Below are positions 40,059-49,909 of a stretch of DNA of 64,000 nucleotides, piece by piece. Below the pieces are notes generated by a model. That model was not told the DNA's origin. It worked only from the letters and a program-made list of their open reading frames with translations, and searched no databases. The translations under genes were made by a program, and so were the position numbers. How positions within the stretch are numbered: position 1 is the stretch's first letter; every line of letters begins with the position of its first letter. The DNA is taken from assembly GCA_018650285.1 (NCBI GenBank), contig JABIGF010000020.1, positions 124,001 to 188,000 on the forward strand. Reading direction: 5' to 3'. This stretch comes from Methanobacteriota archaeon (lineage in GTDB: Archaea; Thermoplasmatota; Poseidoniia; Poseidoniales; Thalassarchaeaceae).

Positions 40059-41615
40059 TTAAGCAACCCAGCGGTAAGTTCTAGCGCCTTCATAGACACC
40101 TTCTGATTCAATTTCAACAAGTGCAAATTCGCCTTTTGGCTCAACAACGCTTTCTTCTCGGAGGCCTTTGTGAAGCGCTTCGTATGTTGTCTGGTCAATA
40201 GCAACTCTTCCTGCCATTCTCTCAAACAGATTCCAGCGTGAGACCACTTCTCTCCAGCGTGGTGAAACTAGTCCTTCGAACACTTTGGCTTTTGCACCAG
40301 AGCCATAACCACACATTCCAAAGTAATTTTCTTCAATGTTCTCGTTATCTTCGTAATCAGATTCAAAGGTTGACATGATTGCAAGGAAGATGGAGCCAGT
40401 ATATTGGTTGCCAATTAAACTGGACGCACGCTGTCCCTTCTCAATTCGTTGTTCATGGAATTCTTGATATTGCTCAGTTTTTGAAATTGCTCTTCGATAA
40501 ACATCTTGAGATTTTTCCCATTCAATTTCACCCTCAGGTGTATCTTCAAAGTTTTCTCGTTCTGGCTCTGAGCCAATATTTGCAACAATTTCAGCCCATA
40601 CCGGTTCATCTCGGCGGTCGTGGCGGAAAACATCGGGAAACATTCTTTTTGCTTGGAAAGCATACGGGAGATGCATGATGATACGAATCCATTGTGAAGT
40701 CAGAATTTCATCTTCCTTGGAATTGTAACGCTTGTCTTTGATAGCTTTGCGCTGGAAATCAAGAAAAGCAGTCTTTACTGCCTCTTGGTAACAGCGGTTT
40801 GAAAATTGTCCATCAAAAATAGGTTCGTCGCGGTGGACCTGGACCATCTCTTCACCATGAGCGAAGATTCCTAGGCGGCGAACGGTGGATTCTGGAAGGT
40901 GTTTTACCATTCTTTCAGCCAAACCGTCTTTGAGAGTAGCGCCGGCTTCTTTTGCTAGTTGTAGAACATGAGTGATGACTGATGTGAGTGAGACCTCTCT
41001 GCGTGGCTTGAAGAAATCGTGAACAGGAGTAGTGGAAATTCCCCAACGGTCTGGAATAGAAATCAAACGAGGATTGTGGCGAACAAGTATTGCTCCTCCG
41101 CCGGCACCTTGAGTATATTCACCACTTGACTCTAGGTCATACTTGGCGTTGTCCGAGAATACTACGATTCCAACACGCTTGTCCTCTTCGCCACCTCTTG
41201 CAACCCAATCAAGTGTGTTGTGAAGAGCGTCTACAGCGCCGATGCAGGCAAAGGTCATATCAACAACATCGCAGTTTCTGAAACAATCTTCGCCATACTG
41301 GTGAGAGTATCTTTGCGTGAGCATATCAAGGATGTATGTTGCAGTTGGCTTTGCACCATCAAGTGCTGATTCAGTTCCGAGATACATTCGACCTATTGTG
41401 CGTGGGTCTAGACCATTTCTGTCAATTAAGCGAGTAACAGCGTTTGCACCCATTGTCGCGGTATCTTCATGAATGTCTGGCACAGACATTGCAGCGAGTC
41501 CAAGTCCACGGTTTAATTTACCATAATCCGCACCTCTCATTTCGGCGAAATCCTTCATATCGAAGTAAATCTTGGGGAAATGGATGGCGATGTCATCAAT
41601 ACCAACTTCACCCAT
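40059..41615 (-). CDS. Hydroxymethylglutaryl-CoA synthase
   Basis: GIDDIAIHFPKIYFDMKDFAEMRG, MYLGTESALDGAKPTATYI, catalytic-Cys region VVDMTFACIGAVDALHNTLDW, HLPYAFQAKRMFP. Confidence 0.88.
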   Translation of the reverse strand: MGEVGIDDIAIHFPKIYFDMKDFAEMRGADYGKLNRGLGLAAMSVPDIHEDTATMGANAVTRLIDRNGLDPRTIGRMYLGTESALDGAKPTATYILDMLTQRYSHQYGEDCFRNCDVVDMTFACIGAVDALHNTLDWVARGGEEDKRVGIVVFSDNAKYDLESSGEYTQGAGGGAILVRHNPRLISIPDRWGISTTPVHDFFKPRREVSLTSVITHVLQLAKEAGATLKDGLAERMVKHLPESTVRRLGIFAHGEEMVQVHRDEPIFDGQFSNRCYQEAVKTAFLDFQRKAIKDKRYNSKEDEILTSQWIRIIMHLPYAFQAKRMFPDVFRHDRRDEPVWAEIVANIGSEPERENFEDTPEGEIEWEKSQDVYRRAISKTEQYQEFHEQRIEKGQRASSLIGNQYTGSIFLAIMSTFESDYEDNENIEENYFGMCGYGSGAKAKVFEGLVSPRWREVVSRWNLFERMAGRVAIDQTTYEALHKGLREESVVEPKGEFALVEIESEGVYEGARTYRWVA

Positions 41616-41780
41616 GCTAATTCCTATTTTTTGTCTGCGCGCGAGTTGCTTTAGAACCCTCTCCCAACATCAAAGCACAATATCACTATTAATGTAAGAA
41701 AATAGAATATTCAGGATATTATTATTATTTGCGAATGGTAGTTGTTTCATTCAAGTGAAAAAGTGGCAACAAGTTTGATT

Positions 41781-42890
41781 TTAGGTAGTAATCTCGTTGA
41801 CTTTTTCAAGCAGACTTGGATTTTTCTCAAAATGGGTTGCGAGAGGCGCAAGAATCTCAACCAAAGCATCAGCGACACCAAATTTTAGGTCAATGGGATG
41901 CATCTCTCCACTAGATATTGCGGTTTTGATAGCGTCTAGGTTATCCCACGTGCTAGGCTCTCCGTACTCCGGTTTCGGAGTTATTGTTAAGGTACCTAAT
42001 TCTGGCAAAATAATGTATTCAACTAATTCATACACAGGAGAATTATCTTCTTGTGGGTCAAGGAATGCTTTGCGCATTTTTTTGCGTAGTTTATTTCCCT
42101 CGTCATGGAGTAAAATTGCACCCGACGGGTCGGATTTACTCATCTTGTGGTCAAATGATTCCATGCGGCCGCCAACAGCGCGCAATCCCGATAGAATAGG
42201 GGTGTGAACGCAAGTTGCTTTTGTCCACTTGTAGTGGTCAGCAACTTGTCGCATGTACATGTGGGCTTTGCGCTGATCCATCCCTCCAAGAGCGATGTCA
42301 ATATTTAGTTCAAAGATATCAGCGGCTTGCATTGCAGGATAGAAGAATTTTGACAAATCTCCATCTGCAGAATCTTCGGCACGACCCATGATGCTGAAAG
42401 TGCGCCTAACTCGTTTTAGGCTCATATTTTTTGAGCAGCGTAGGACTGTTGCCCAGTAATCCCCAGAATCCATTAATTCACTGGCGTATAGGAATCGTAA
42501 TTGTCCAGCACCATCTCCTTCTTCGGGATGATTTAGTAGGGCACGAAATACCTCTTCCATGTAGGCTCCTGTGAGTTTTATTTTCTCCATATCGCCGCCG
42601 AACTTGTCATTGACCCAAGCGTGCCAGTCGGCTAAGAAAATTAGAACATTGACATTTGCATCAAGTAGGCGTCGCAATGTTTGAGCGATTATCTTCCAGC
42701 CGATGTGTGCCTTTCCTGACGGCTCAAATCCTACATAGGCTCGTAAAATGCCATCGCTAGCATGCGAGGTAGAATTTGTTAAGCAGTTGACAAGATGGTC
42801 AACTCCTACTACTTCATCAACACCAGAGAACATAGCCTCAACCAATTGTCGCTGCTCTTCGGAGAGCGATGCAAGGTCTTCTGCTTCCAT
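41781..42890 (-). CDS. tyrS: Tyrosyl-tRNA synthetase (archaeal/eukaryal type)
   Basis: AYVGFEPSGKAHIGW, NVLIFLADWHAWVNDKFGGD, FYPAMQAADIFELNIDIALGGMDQRKAHM, KMSKSDPSGAILLHD. Confidence 0.92.
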   Translation of the reverse strand: MEAEDLASLSEEQRQLVEAMFSGVDEVVGVDHLVNCLTNSTSHASDGILRAYVGFEPSGKAHIGWKIIAQTLRRLLDANVNVLIFLADWHAWVNDKFGGDMEKIKLTGAYMEEVFRALLNHPEEGDGAGQLRFLYASELMDSGDYWATVLRCSKNMSLKRVRRTFSIMGRAEDSADGDLSKFFYPAMQAADIFELNIDIALGGMDQRKAHMYMRQVADHYKWTKATCVHTPILSGLRAVGGRMESFDHKMSKSDPSGAILLHDEGNKLRKKMRKAFLDPQEDNSPVYELVEYIILPELGTLTITPKPEYGEPSTWDNLDAIKTAISSGEMHPIDLKFGVADALVEILAPLATHFEKNPSLLEKVNEITT

Positions 42891-42900
42891 GTTTCCACCT

Positions 42901-43446
42901 TCAGAATATTTTTCCTAATTTCTCGCCGCGGCTTGCAGCGCGAGTGACATCTCCTCTGTTGAGGCATTCTTCAATTTCAGTAATTAGTTCTTCAGCCTGC
43001 GAAGCAATTTCCGAATCAACATCACTCATTTTCATGAAGTGTCGCGCTTGTGATATCGCAGATTTTGCTTTGGAAGCCTTCTTGGTCGCTTCTTTGGCTT
43101 TGTCACCACGTTGTTTCGCACTGTATCCAGTTGCGGCATCAAGGAATCCAGACCAGCGGCGGCGAGATTCCATCGCTTGTTCTCTGCCGCCATCTGATGA
43201 AAGAAATTCTTCCAAATCTGAACCTTTCATTTGTTCAACATCAGTGGATAGTTTTCCCTTTTCGTCATAATGAGCGTGAACTTTGACTAAAATACCAAAA
43301 TGACCAGAAAATGAATCATCTCCTGATGCCTCTACACTCTCAAAATATTGCTTTCCTAGGGCAGTAAGCCCTCCTTCAGCACCCACACTTTTCACAACTC
43401 CTCGCTTAACCTCAAAGGTCTCCATGTATGGGGCGGAGATGCTCAT
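42901..43446 (-). CDS. Hypothetical protein (~181 aa)
   Basis: ORF filling the gap upstream of tyrS in the same orientation; no recognised family. Confidence 0.65.
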   Translation of the reverse strand: MSISAPYMETFEVKRGVVKSVGAEGGLTALGKQYFESVEASGDDSFSGHFGILVKVHAHYDEKGKLSTDVEQMKGSDLEEFLSSDGGREQAMESRRRWSGFLDAATGYSAKQRGDKAKEATKKASKAKSAISQARHFMKMSDVDSEIASQAEELITEIEECLNRGDVTRAASRGEKLGKIF

Positions 43447-43524
43447 GTGGTTCAAACTTATTCTTCTAGAAGGGGTTGTTTGCTATCCGTGAAGGATAAA
43501 TCATTGAGGCCGGTGGCGTGTTTC

Positions 43525-44772
43525 ATGCGAAGGGCCATTATCCCGCTCATGTTGCTCCTGATGCTCATTCCTACTACCTTAGCACAAGAGATGGATTCTG
43601 TAGTTGATGTAACGACTGTCTTAGTTATTGGTGATGCGGATATTGGAATAGAAGAGATAGCAATTTCTCCTGATGGAGAAGATGTATTGTTGGTTGGTAT
43701 TTTTGGTTATGCACACCTTATTTCTTCAAGCGAACCAATTGTACAAGTAGAACTCAATACTAATGATGACGATGACCTAAAAGATGTTGATTGGCACCCT
43801 CAAGGTTTGACGGCTCTGATAGCGGGAAATGATGGCACATTGTTGCGCTATACTCGTAACGACCACTCAGTAGGCCATGTTGCTGGTTCAACAGCCAGCC
43901 TCATGGGTAGTCAATTGACTGCAGTAACTTGGGACTCCTCAGGAAACTGGGCTTACATTGGTGATGACAATGGTCTCTTGACGAGATTCAGAGAAGATGC
44001 TAATGGATATTCTGAATATTTCCCAATTAACGGAACAAAGAATTCCGAAATACTTGATATTAGTTGCCTTCACAAAATGCATTCAGTTTGTGTGGTTGCA
44101 ACACAAGATGATGGCCTTGCTCTCATTGATCAAGAACATGAATTACATTGGCTAACCGGTAGCGAGGGGAATCGTTGGTTTTCAGTTGAATGCCCTCATC
44201 CTGAAAGAGAACGCTGTTATGCTGTTGGGAAAAGTCAATCAGTAGGTGTAGTCGAACTCAACTCAAACAGTCCATCTTCTTCTTATGTATTGGTCAAAAA
44301 AGTTGAAATTTCTGGCGAATTTGTCGGAATACATGCTAGAGATAACGAACACCTGTTGCTACAAACAGCACCATTTGGTTGGGTTGATTGGGAGATAATG
44401 GCTGGCGAGGATAAGATGGGCGTTGCCTTCCCTTGGTTGGGCAATTCAGATGTTCAAAATACCGACCCTGCAATGGCAGGCGAATCACTTGTTGGCAGTT
44501 GGTCAGAAAGTTCAGAGGTTGGTTTTGGGATTACCTCGTATGGTAGAGTTGTGAAGTATTACCCTCCTTCAAATACGATTAGTGAGAATCTAGTTTCTGC
44601 ACTAGCTCCGATGTTTGTGATTATCACAGTACCCGGTGTAGTGTTAGGGTTGATTTACATTAGTTCCCCTAAGTTGCAGAAGAAGTACCTTGCATGGTCA
44701 AATGCGCGTCGAGTAGCCAAGAGAGAAGCGAGAAAGCAAGCATCACCTTCTACTCGTCGAAGAAAGAAATAA
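43525..44772 (+). CDS. Secreted/membrane-anchored beta-propeller (WD40/YVTN-like) protein
   Basis: Signal peptide MRRAIIPLMLLLMLIPTTLAQ; repeats IEEIAISPDGEDVLLVG, DVDWHPQGLTALIAGNDGTLLRYT, AVTWDSSGNWAYIGDDNGLLTRF; C-terminal TM and basic tail. Confidence 0.75.
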   Translation: MRRAIIPLMLLLMLIPTTLAQEMDSVVDVTTVLVIGDADIGIEEIAISPDGEDVLLVGIFGYAHLISSSEPIVQVELNTNDDDDLKDVDWHPQGLTALIAGNDGTLLRYTRNDHSVGHVAGSTASLMGSQLTAVTWDSSGNWAYIGDDNGLLTRFREDANGYSEYFPINGTKNSEILDISCLHKMHSVCVVATQDDGLALIDQEHELHWLTGSEGNRWFSVECPHPERERCYAVGKSQSVGVVELNSNSPSSSYVLVKKVEISGEFVGIHARDNEHLLLQTAPFGWVDWEIMAGEDKMGVAFPWLGNSDVQNTDPAMAGESLVGSWSESSEVGFGITSYGRVVKYYPPSNTISENLVSALAPMFVIITVPGVVLGLIYISSPKLQKKYLAWSNARRVAKREARKQASPSTRRRKK

Positions 44773-44837
44773 TCGAATTCCCTCCTACGGAGGGTTGATG
44801 AGCCATTCACTACCGGACAATCACCAAGGGTGTTGAC

Positions 44838-46010
44838 TTGGTATACGAGGCTCTTGATTTCTATGATGTTGATTCTCGACTGACTGAAGAGGAAATAATG
44901 GTGCGCGATATGGTGCGCGATTGGGTCGAAGAAGAAGTTCTTCCAAAGATAGAAGATGCGTGCCATAAAGGCGTTTTTCTTGACGAATGGCGTATTGCTC
45001 TTGGGGAAATGGGTGTATTAGGCGCTCCGTTAGAAGGATACGGTTGCCCTGGTTTGTCATATACTGCATACGGTGTGATTTGCCGTGAATTAGAACGAGG
45101 CGACTCAGGTCTGCGTTCTTTTGCTAGCGTTCAAGGTTCTCTAGCAATGTATCCAATTTGGGACTTTGGAAGTGAAGAACAGAAGAACAAATATTTGCCA
45201 AAAATGGCTACAGGTGAACTCATCGGTTGTTTTGGATTAACGGAACCTGATTATGGTTCAAATCCAGGCGACATGATAACCAAGGCTGAAGATAAGGGAG
45301 ACCACTTCTTGCTGAATGGCGCAAAAATGTGGATTACTAATGGTACAATTTCCGACTTAGCAGTTGTTTGGGCGAAATTGGATGGCGTCATTCGTGGTTT
45401 CATTGTTGAAACCGGTGATGAAGGATATTCAGCACCTGAAATGAAAGGGAAGCACTCATTGAAAGCGAGTGTTACTAGTGAATTAGTATTCCAAGATTGC
45501 AAGATTCCAAAGGATAGAATTTTGCCGGGCGTAAAGGGTCTGCGCGGACCCTTCTCTTGTTTGAACAATGCACGCTATGGGATTTCTTGGGGGGCTCTTG
45601 GGGCTGCTCAAGCTTGCTTTGATTCTGCCAAAGAGTATGCTCTTTCACGTATTCAATTTGACCATCCTATTGCTGCATACCAACTTGTTCAAAACAAGTT
45701 GGCATGGATGCTTCGTGAAATTACTAAGGGCCAGTTGCTCGCTTCGGAATTAGGTCGAAAGAAGGATACAGGGGATTGGATCCCTGAGCACATCTCTCTT
45801 GCTAAAATGAACAATGTAGATATTGCGCTGGAAATTGCTCGAATGGCTAGAGATATGCACGGCGCAAATGGAATATTGGATGAGTATTGTATCATGCGCC
45901 ACATGGCCAATCTGGAGTCGGTTAAGACCTACGAAGGCACTCATGATATTCACAATTTGATTCTTGGACGCCATATTACGGGCATTCAAAGTTTCACTCG
46001 TTCACTTTGA
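44838..46010 (+). CDS. Acyl-CoA dehydrogenase, glutaryl-CoA dehydrogenase-like
   Basis: CFGLTEPDYGSNPGDMITKAE, AKMWITNGTISDLAVVWAKL, RGPFSCLNNARYGISWGALGAAQACFDSAKEYALSRIQFDHPIAAYQLVQ, TYEGTHDIHNLILGRHITG. Confidence 0.93.
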   Translation: MVYEALDFYDVDSRLTEEEIMVRDMVRDWVEEEVLPKIEDACHKGVFLDEWRIALGEMGVLGAPLEGYGCPGLSYTAYGVICRELERGDSGLRSFASVQGSLAMYPIWDFGSEEQKNKYLPKMATGELIGCFGLTEPDYGSNPGDMITKAEDKGDHFLLNGAKMWITNGTISDLAVVWAKLDGVIRGFIVETGDEGYSAPEMKGKHSLKASVTSELVFQDCKIPKDRILPGVKGLRGPFSCLNNARYGISWGALGAAQACFDSAKEYALSRIQFDHPIAAYQLVQNKLAWMLREITKGQLLASELGRKKDTGDWIPEHISLAKMNNVDIALEIARMARDMHGANGILDEYCIMRHMANLESVKTYEGTHDIHNLILGRHITGIQSFTRSL

Positions 46011-46125
46011 TTATTAATGAAAAGAGTATTAGTTTCACTCTTAATTTTCCTTCGTTAATAGGGCTGATGTTGCATTTTCTATTCAATAATTGCTAGTATA
46101 TGTACTTATGAATTGGTAATTGTAA

Positions 46126-49100
46126 GTGGCATTCATTAATAGATACACAACACCACCCAAAAACATGAGTCGTGCATTAGTTGTCGTAGTTGTAGCATTG
46201 TTTATGTTGCCCACATTAATATTGACAGCCTCAACAACGGTTGTAGCAAGTGAGAATAATGTTATTGTTGAACCCATTTGCAATGCCAATCGAAATACTA
46301 CATGGACAGTCGGGCTCATTTATTGTGACAATGGTGCAAACGAAGATTATACGCTTTTTTCACCAATGTCATCTTCAAGCACATATTTGATTGACACACA
46401 TGGACGTGAAATACATTCTTGGAATTCACCTAGTGGTTTGCGTCCAGGACTTTCAGCCTACATACTAGATGATGGTGATTTACTCAGGACAGAAAATCTT
46501 GGCGCTAGTGGTAGTTCAACCTTTAATGGCGGTGGAGTCGCAGGAAAAGTTGAGAGATTGTCTTGGGATAGTCAAATTGAATGGGAGTGGAATTACGATG
46601 GAGAAACAATGCGCAGCCATCACGATATTGAGCCAATGCCCAATGGCAACGTCCTGATGATTGCTTGGGAATTGAAAAGTGAAACGGAATCAGAAGATGC
46701 GGGTCGTGATCCAAGCAAGATGACTCAAAATTCTCTTTGGCCCGACCACATAATAGAGATTCAACCACTTGGTTCTAATCAGGCAAATATTGTTTGGGAA
46801 TGGCACATTTGGGACCATTTAATTCAGGATTATGATGTTACAAAGGACAATTATGGAGTTGTTGCAAACCATCCAGAATTACTTGACATTAATTTTGCTG
46901 ATGGGAGTAATCAGAACACCAAATATGGTTCTGATTGGATGCATTGTAATGGGATTGATTACAATCCTGCGTTAGACCAGATAGTACTTTCTTGCAAGAA
47001 TACGAACGAATTCTATGTCATTGACCATAGCACGACGACTTTGGAAGCAGCATCACATTCAGGTGGAGACTCAGGTAAAGGTGGAGATATTCTGTATCGT
47101 TGGGGTAATCCAGAAGCCTATGGCGCCGGCACTTCACAAGACCAACAGTTGTTTGGACAACATGATATTCAATGGATACAGGATGGTAGAACTGGTGCTG
47201 GTGATTTTATTGTTTTCAACAATGGCGCAGGGCGCATTAGTAGTTATTCGTCGGTAGATACCATCTCTCCACCATTGGTGAATGGAGAATACGCCCTTCA
47301 ATCAGGTAGTTCTTGGGGGCCTGCAGCACCATATTGGACATGGGACCAAGGTGCCAATATGTTCGGTAATTCTTTGGGAGGGGTTGAAAGACTAGAAAAT
47401 GGAAATACGTTGGTGACTTCAGGTGTTGAAGGGATATTCTATGAGATAGACTCGTCAGGTGATATTGTTTGGAAATATATCAATCCTGTAGTCAATAGTG
47501 GGCCGTTGACTCAAGGTGACTCTATACCTCAAGGGCAAAACCCTAATTCTTTGCAGAATGTCGTATTCAAGGCTAATCGTTACAATAGTTCATTTCCGGG
47601 TTTCGCAGGCAAAAGTATGACACCTGGAGATTATATTGAATCATGGACAGATAACTGTGGCAATGAAGAATCAATTCCTTGGGATTCAGATGGGGATGGT
47701 TGTATTGATGATTCTGATGGCGATGGCGTCAAGGATAATGCAGATATTTGCAATGGATTTGATGATAATATCGATGTAGATGCTGATGGAATTCCTGATG
47801 GTTGTGATCCGTTGATTGATTCAGATGGTGACGGAATCGCGGATGATTGGGATATTGATGAATCACAATTAGACTACACAATAGTTGATACAGGACAGTA
47901 TGAATGTTATGGTGAATTAACCATAATCACTTGTCCTACTGTTGGTGATTTTGTTGGTCAAGATGCTCAGCATGATGGAGTTCAGCCATCGTACCTTGAC
48001 AATGAAGATGGGACCATCACTGACCTTGTTACTGGATTAATGTGGCAAGAGAATCCGAATGGTTTTGTAAAAGCGAAATGGGATGATGCCATTGCAGATG
48101 CAAGTACAATTAATACAGGGGGGTTCAGTGATTGGCGAGTGCCTACAATCAAAGAACTCTATTCATTAATAGATTTCAGAGGCGAGGACCCAAGTAGTTA
48201 CCAAGGTTCTGATACTAGTACATTGACACCTTTTATTGATACAAATTATTTCGGATTTGAGTATGGAGATGAATCTCAGAATGAAAGAATCATCGACTCC
48301 CAATATTGGTCGAGCACCGAGTATGTTTCTACGACAATGAATAGTGATGACACGGTCTTTGGTGTGAACTTTGCAGACGGGCGTATCAAAGGGTATCCAA
48401 AGGTCAAAGGAAATGGTGAAATTAAACTAATGTTCATTCAATATGTTCGTGATGTGGAGACTTATGGTGTCAATGATTTTGTTGATAATGGGGATGGAAC
48501 AATCACTGACCGTAATACAGGACTAATGTGGCAGAGAGATGATAGTGGTTCGGGAATGAATTGGAATGATGCTCTTATTCATGCTGAGCAACTTAATTTT
48601 GCTGGCCATGATGATTGGCGACTTCCAAATGTAAAGGAACTTCAAAGTATTCTTGATTATTCTCGTTCGCCACAAACAACAAATTCTCCAGCTATTGACC
48701 CCGTATTCAATTCAACACAGATTATTGATGAAGGGAACAATGTAAACTGGGCTTTCTATTGGTCTAGCACTACCCATGCAACTCACCAAGACGGAAATGA
48801 CGGTAGAACTGCATCTTATGTCGCATTTGGTGAGGCGTTAGGTTGGATGCAACAGCCTCCAAATAGTGGGACTTATGTATTGCTGGACGTCCATGGCGCA
48901 GGTGCTCAAAGGAGCGACCCAAAAGATGGTGATCCCGCAGATTACCCCAATGGTCACGGGCCACAAGGTGATGTAATTCGAATCAATAATTTTGTTAGGG
49001 CTGTGAGGAATGTTCCACTCCCAGTTCAAGGATGTATGAATTCCACAGCCACCAATTTTGATGCAAATGCTACTGTTGATGATGGCTCTTGTGAATATCC

Positions 49101-49710
49101 TCCACCCCCTGTAGAAGGTTGTATGAATTCCACAGCCACCAATTTTGATGCAAATGCCACGGTTGATGATGGCTCTTGTGAGTATCCTCCACCCCCTGTG
49201 GATGGCTGTATGAATTCCACAGCCACGAATTTTGATGCTAATGCCACTGTTGATAATGGCTCTTGCGAATATCCGCCACCTCCTGTGGAAGGCTGTATGA
49301 ATTCTACAGCTACCAATTTTGATGTGAATGCTACTGTTGATAATGGCTCTTGCGAATATCCTCCGCCACCACCACCGCCAGTTCTAGTGTTGGGTTGTAT
49401 GAATTCCACCGCCACCAATTTTGATGCTAATGCAACGGATGACGACGGCTCTTGCTCATATTCTGAACCGCCTTTGGAGAGTGTGATTGGTTGTACTTAC
49501 CCAAGTGCAATGAATTACAATCCCGATGCAACAGTTGATTCGGGTGATTGTACCTTTTCAGATGATGGTGGCGATAGTTCTTCAGTGGATGATAAAGGAT
49601 TAGGGACAGTTGTTTCTGGGTCGATTATTATGATTTCAGCATTCATAATTATAGGTTTATTTTGTGTTGTAATAATCGGTTTGCTCTTAAAGTCAAATAA
49701 AAATGACTAA
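46126..49710 (+). CDS. Large modular surface protein: arylsulfotransferase-like N-terminal region, thrombospondin type 3-like repeats, two DUF1566 (Lcl) domains, tandem GC(M/T)...DDGSC repeats, C-terminal TM
   Basis: STYLIDTHGREIHSWNSP...SHHDIEPMPNGNVLMIAWE; DSDGDGCIDDSDGDGVKDNADIC; two copies of DG[T]ITD..TGLMWQ...DWR[VL]P..KEL; terminal TM SGSIIMISAFIIIGLFCVVIIGLLL. Confidence 0.85.
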   Translation: MAFINRYTTPPKNMSRALVVVVVALFMLPTLILTASTTVVASENNVIVEPICNANRNTTWTVGLIYCDNGANEDYTLFSPMSSSSTYLIDTHGREIHSWNSPSGLRPGLSAYILDDGDLLRTENLGASGSSTFNGGGVAGKVERLSWDSQIEWEWNYDGETMRSHHDIEPMPNGNVLMIAWELKSETESEDAGRDPSKMTQNSLWPDHIIEIQPLGSNQANIVWEWHIWDHLIQDYDVTKDNYGVVANHPELLDINFADGSNQNTKYGSDWMHCNGIDYNPALDQIVLSCKNTNEFYVIDHSTTTLEAASHSGGDSGKGGDILYRWGNPEAYGAGTSQDQQLFGQHDIQWIQDGRTGAGDFIVFNNGAGRISSYSSVDTISPPLVNGEYALQSGSSWGPAAPYWTWDQGANMFGNSLGGVERLENGNTLVTSGVEGIFYEIDSSGDIVWKYINPVVNSGPLTQGDSIPQGQNPNSLQNVVFKANRYNSSFPGFAGKSMTPGDYIESWTDNCGNEESIPWDSDGDGCIDDSDGDGVKDNADICNGFDDNIDVDADGIPDGCDPLIDSDGDGIADDWDIDESQLDYTIVDTGQYECYGELTIITCPTVGDFVGQDAQHDGVQPSYLDNEDGTITDLVTGLMWQENPNGFVKAKWDDAIADASTINTGGFSDWRVPTIKELYSLIDFRGEDPSSYQGSDTSTLTPFIDTNYFGFEYGDESQNERIIDSQYWSSTEYVSTTMNSDDTVFGVNFADGRIKGYPKVKGNGEIKLMFIQYVRDVETYGVNDFVDNGDGTITDRNTGLMWQRDDSGSGMNWNDALIHAEQLNFAGHDDWRLPNVKELQSILDYSRSPQTTNSPAIDPVFNSTQIIDEGNNVNWAFYWSSTTHATHQDGNDGRTASYVAFGEALGWMQQPPNSGTYVLLDVHGAGAQRSDPKDGDPADYPNGHGPQGDVIRINNFVRAVRNVPLPVQGCMNSTATNFDANATVDDGSCEYPPPPVEGCMNSTATNFDANATVDDGSCEYPPPPVDGCMNSTATNFDANATVDNGSCEYPPPPVEGCMNSTATNFDVNATVDNGSCEYPPPPPPPVLVLGCMNSTATNFDANATDDDGSCSYSEPPLESVIGCTYPSAMNYNPDATVDSGDCTFSDDGGDSSSVDDKGLGTVVSGSIIMISAFIIIGLFCVVIIGLLLKSNKND
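49030..49560 (+). repeat. Coding tandem repeat, 87-nt unit (29 aa GCMNSTATNFDANATVDDGSCEYPPPPVE), 5 close copies plus one divergent
   Basis: Unit starts at 49030, 49117, 49204, 49291 (exact 87-nt spacing), 49393 and divergent 49489 (GCTYPSAMNYNPDATVDSGDC). Confidence 0.95.
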
Positions 49711-49844
49711 TTCATCAATGATTCTCAATTAATGTTGAGGGTGCGATACTTGCGAATTAAGTAATTCCCTCAAAAGATATTGTTTGGAATTTTGTAGTTG
49801 TTACATCTATACTGAAGAGATTTTCATTTATTATTATTGAATAT

Positions 49845-49859
49845 TCACCCTACGGGTGA
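49845..49859 (+). promoter_or_regulatory. Short perfect inverted repeat TCACCC-TAC-GGGTGA upstream of etfB
   Basis: 6-bp perfect palindromic arms, ~50 bp before the etfB start; role unknown. Confidence 0.35.
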
Positions 49860-49909
49860 CAGTTGACGGGTGGCTAATGTTCATAGAGGGGTCTTAAGTC
49901 GCCCAATTC

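Noticed and set aside
42869-43286. Plus-strand ORFs 42869-43270 and 43050-43286
   Set aside because: Antisense to the hypothetical gene upstream of tyrS, which continues the tyrS strand and spacing; weak codon character.
49026-49418. Minus-strand ORF of repeated VAVEFIQPSTGGGGYSQEPSS
   Set aside because: Antisense shadow of the 87-bp coding repeat of the plus-strand surface protein; no independent support.
49030-49560. Regularly spaced repeats resembling a CRISPR array
   Set aside because: Repeat is in frame, repeats and 'spacers' are both conserved protein units, and no cas genes are present.
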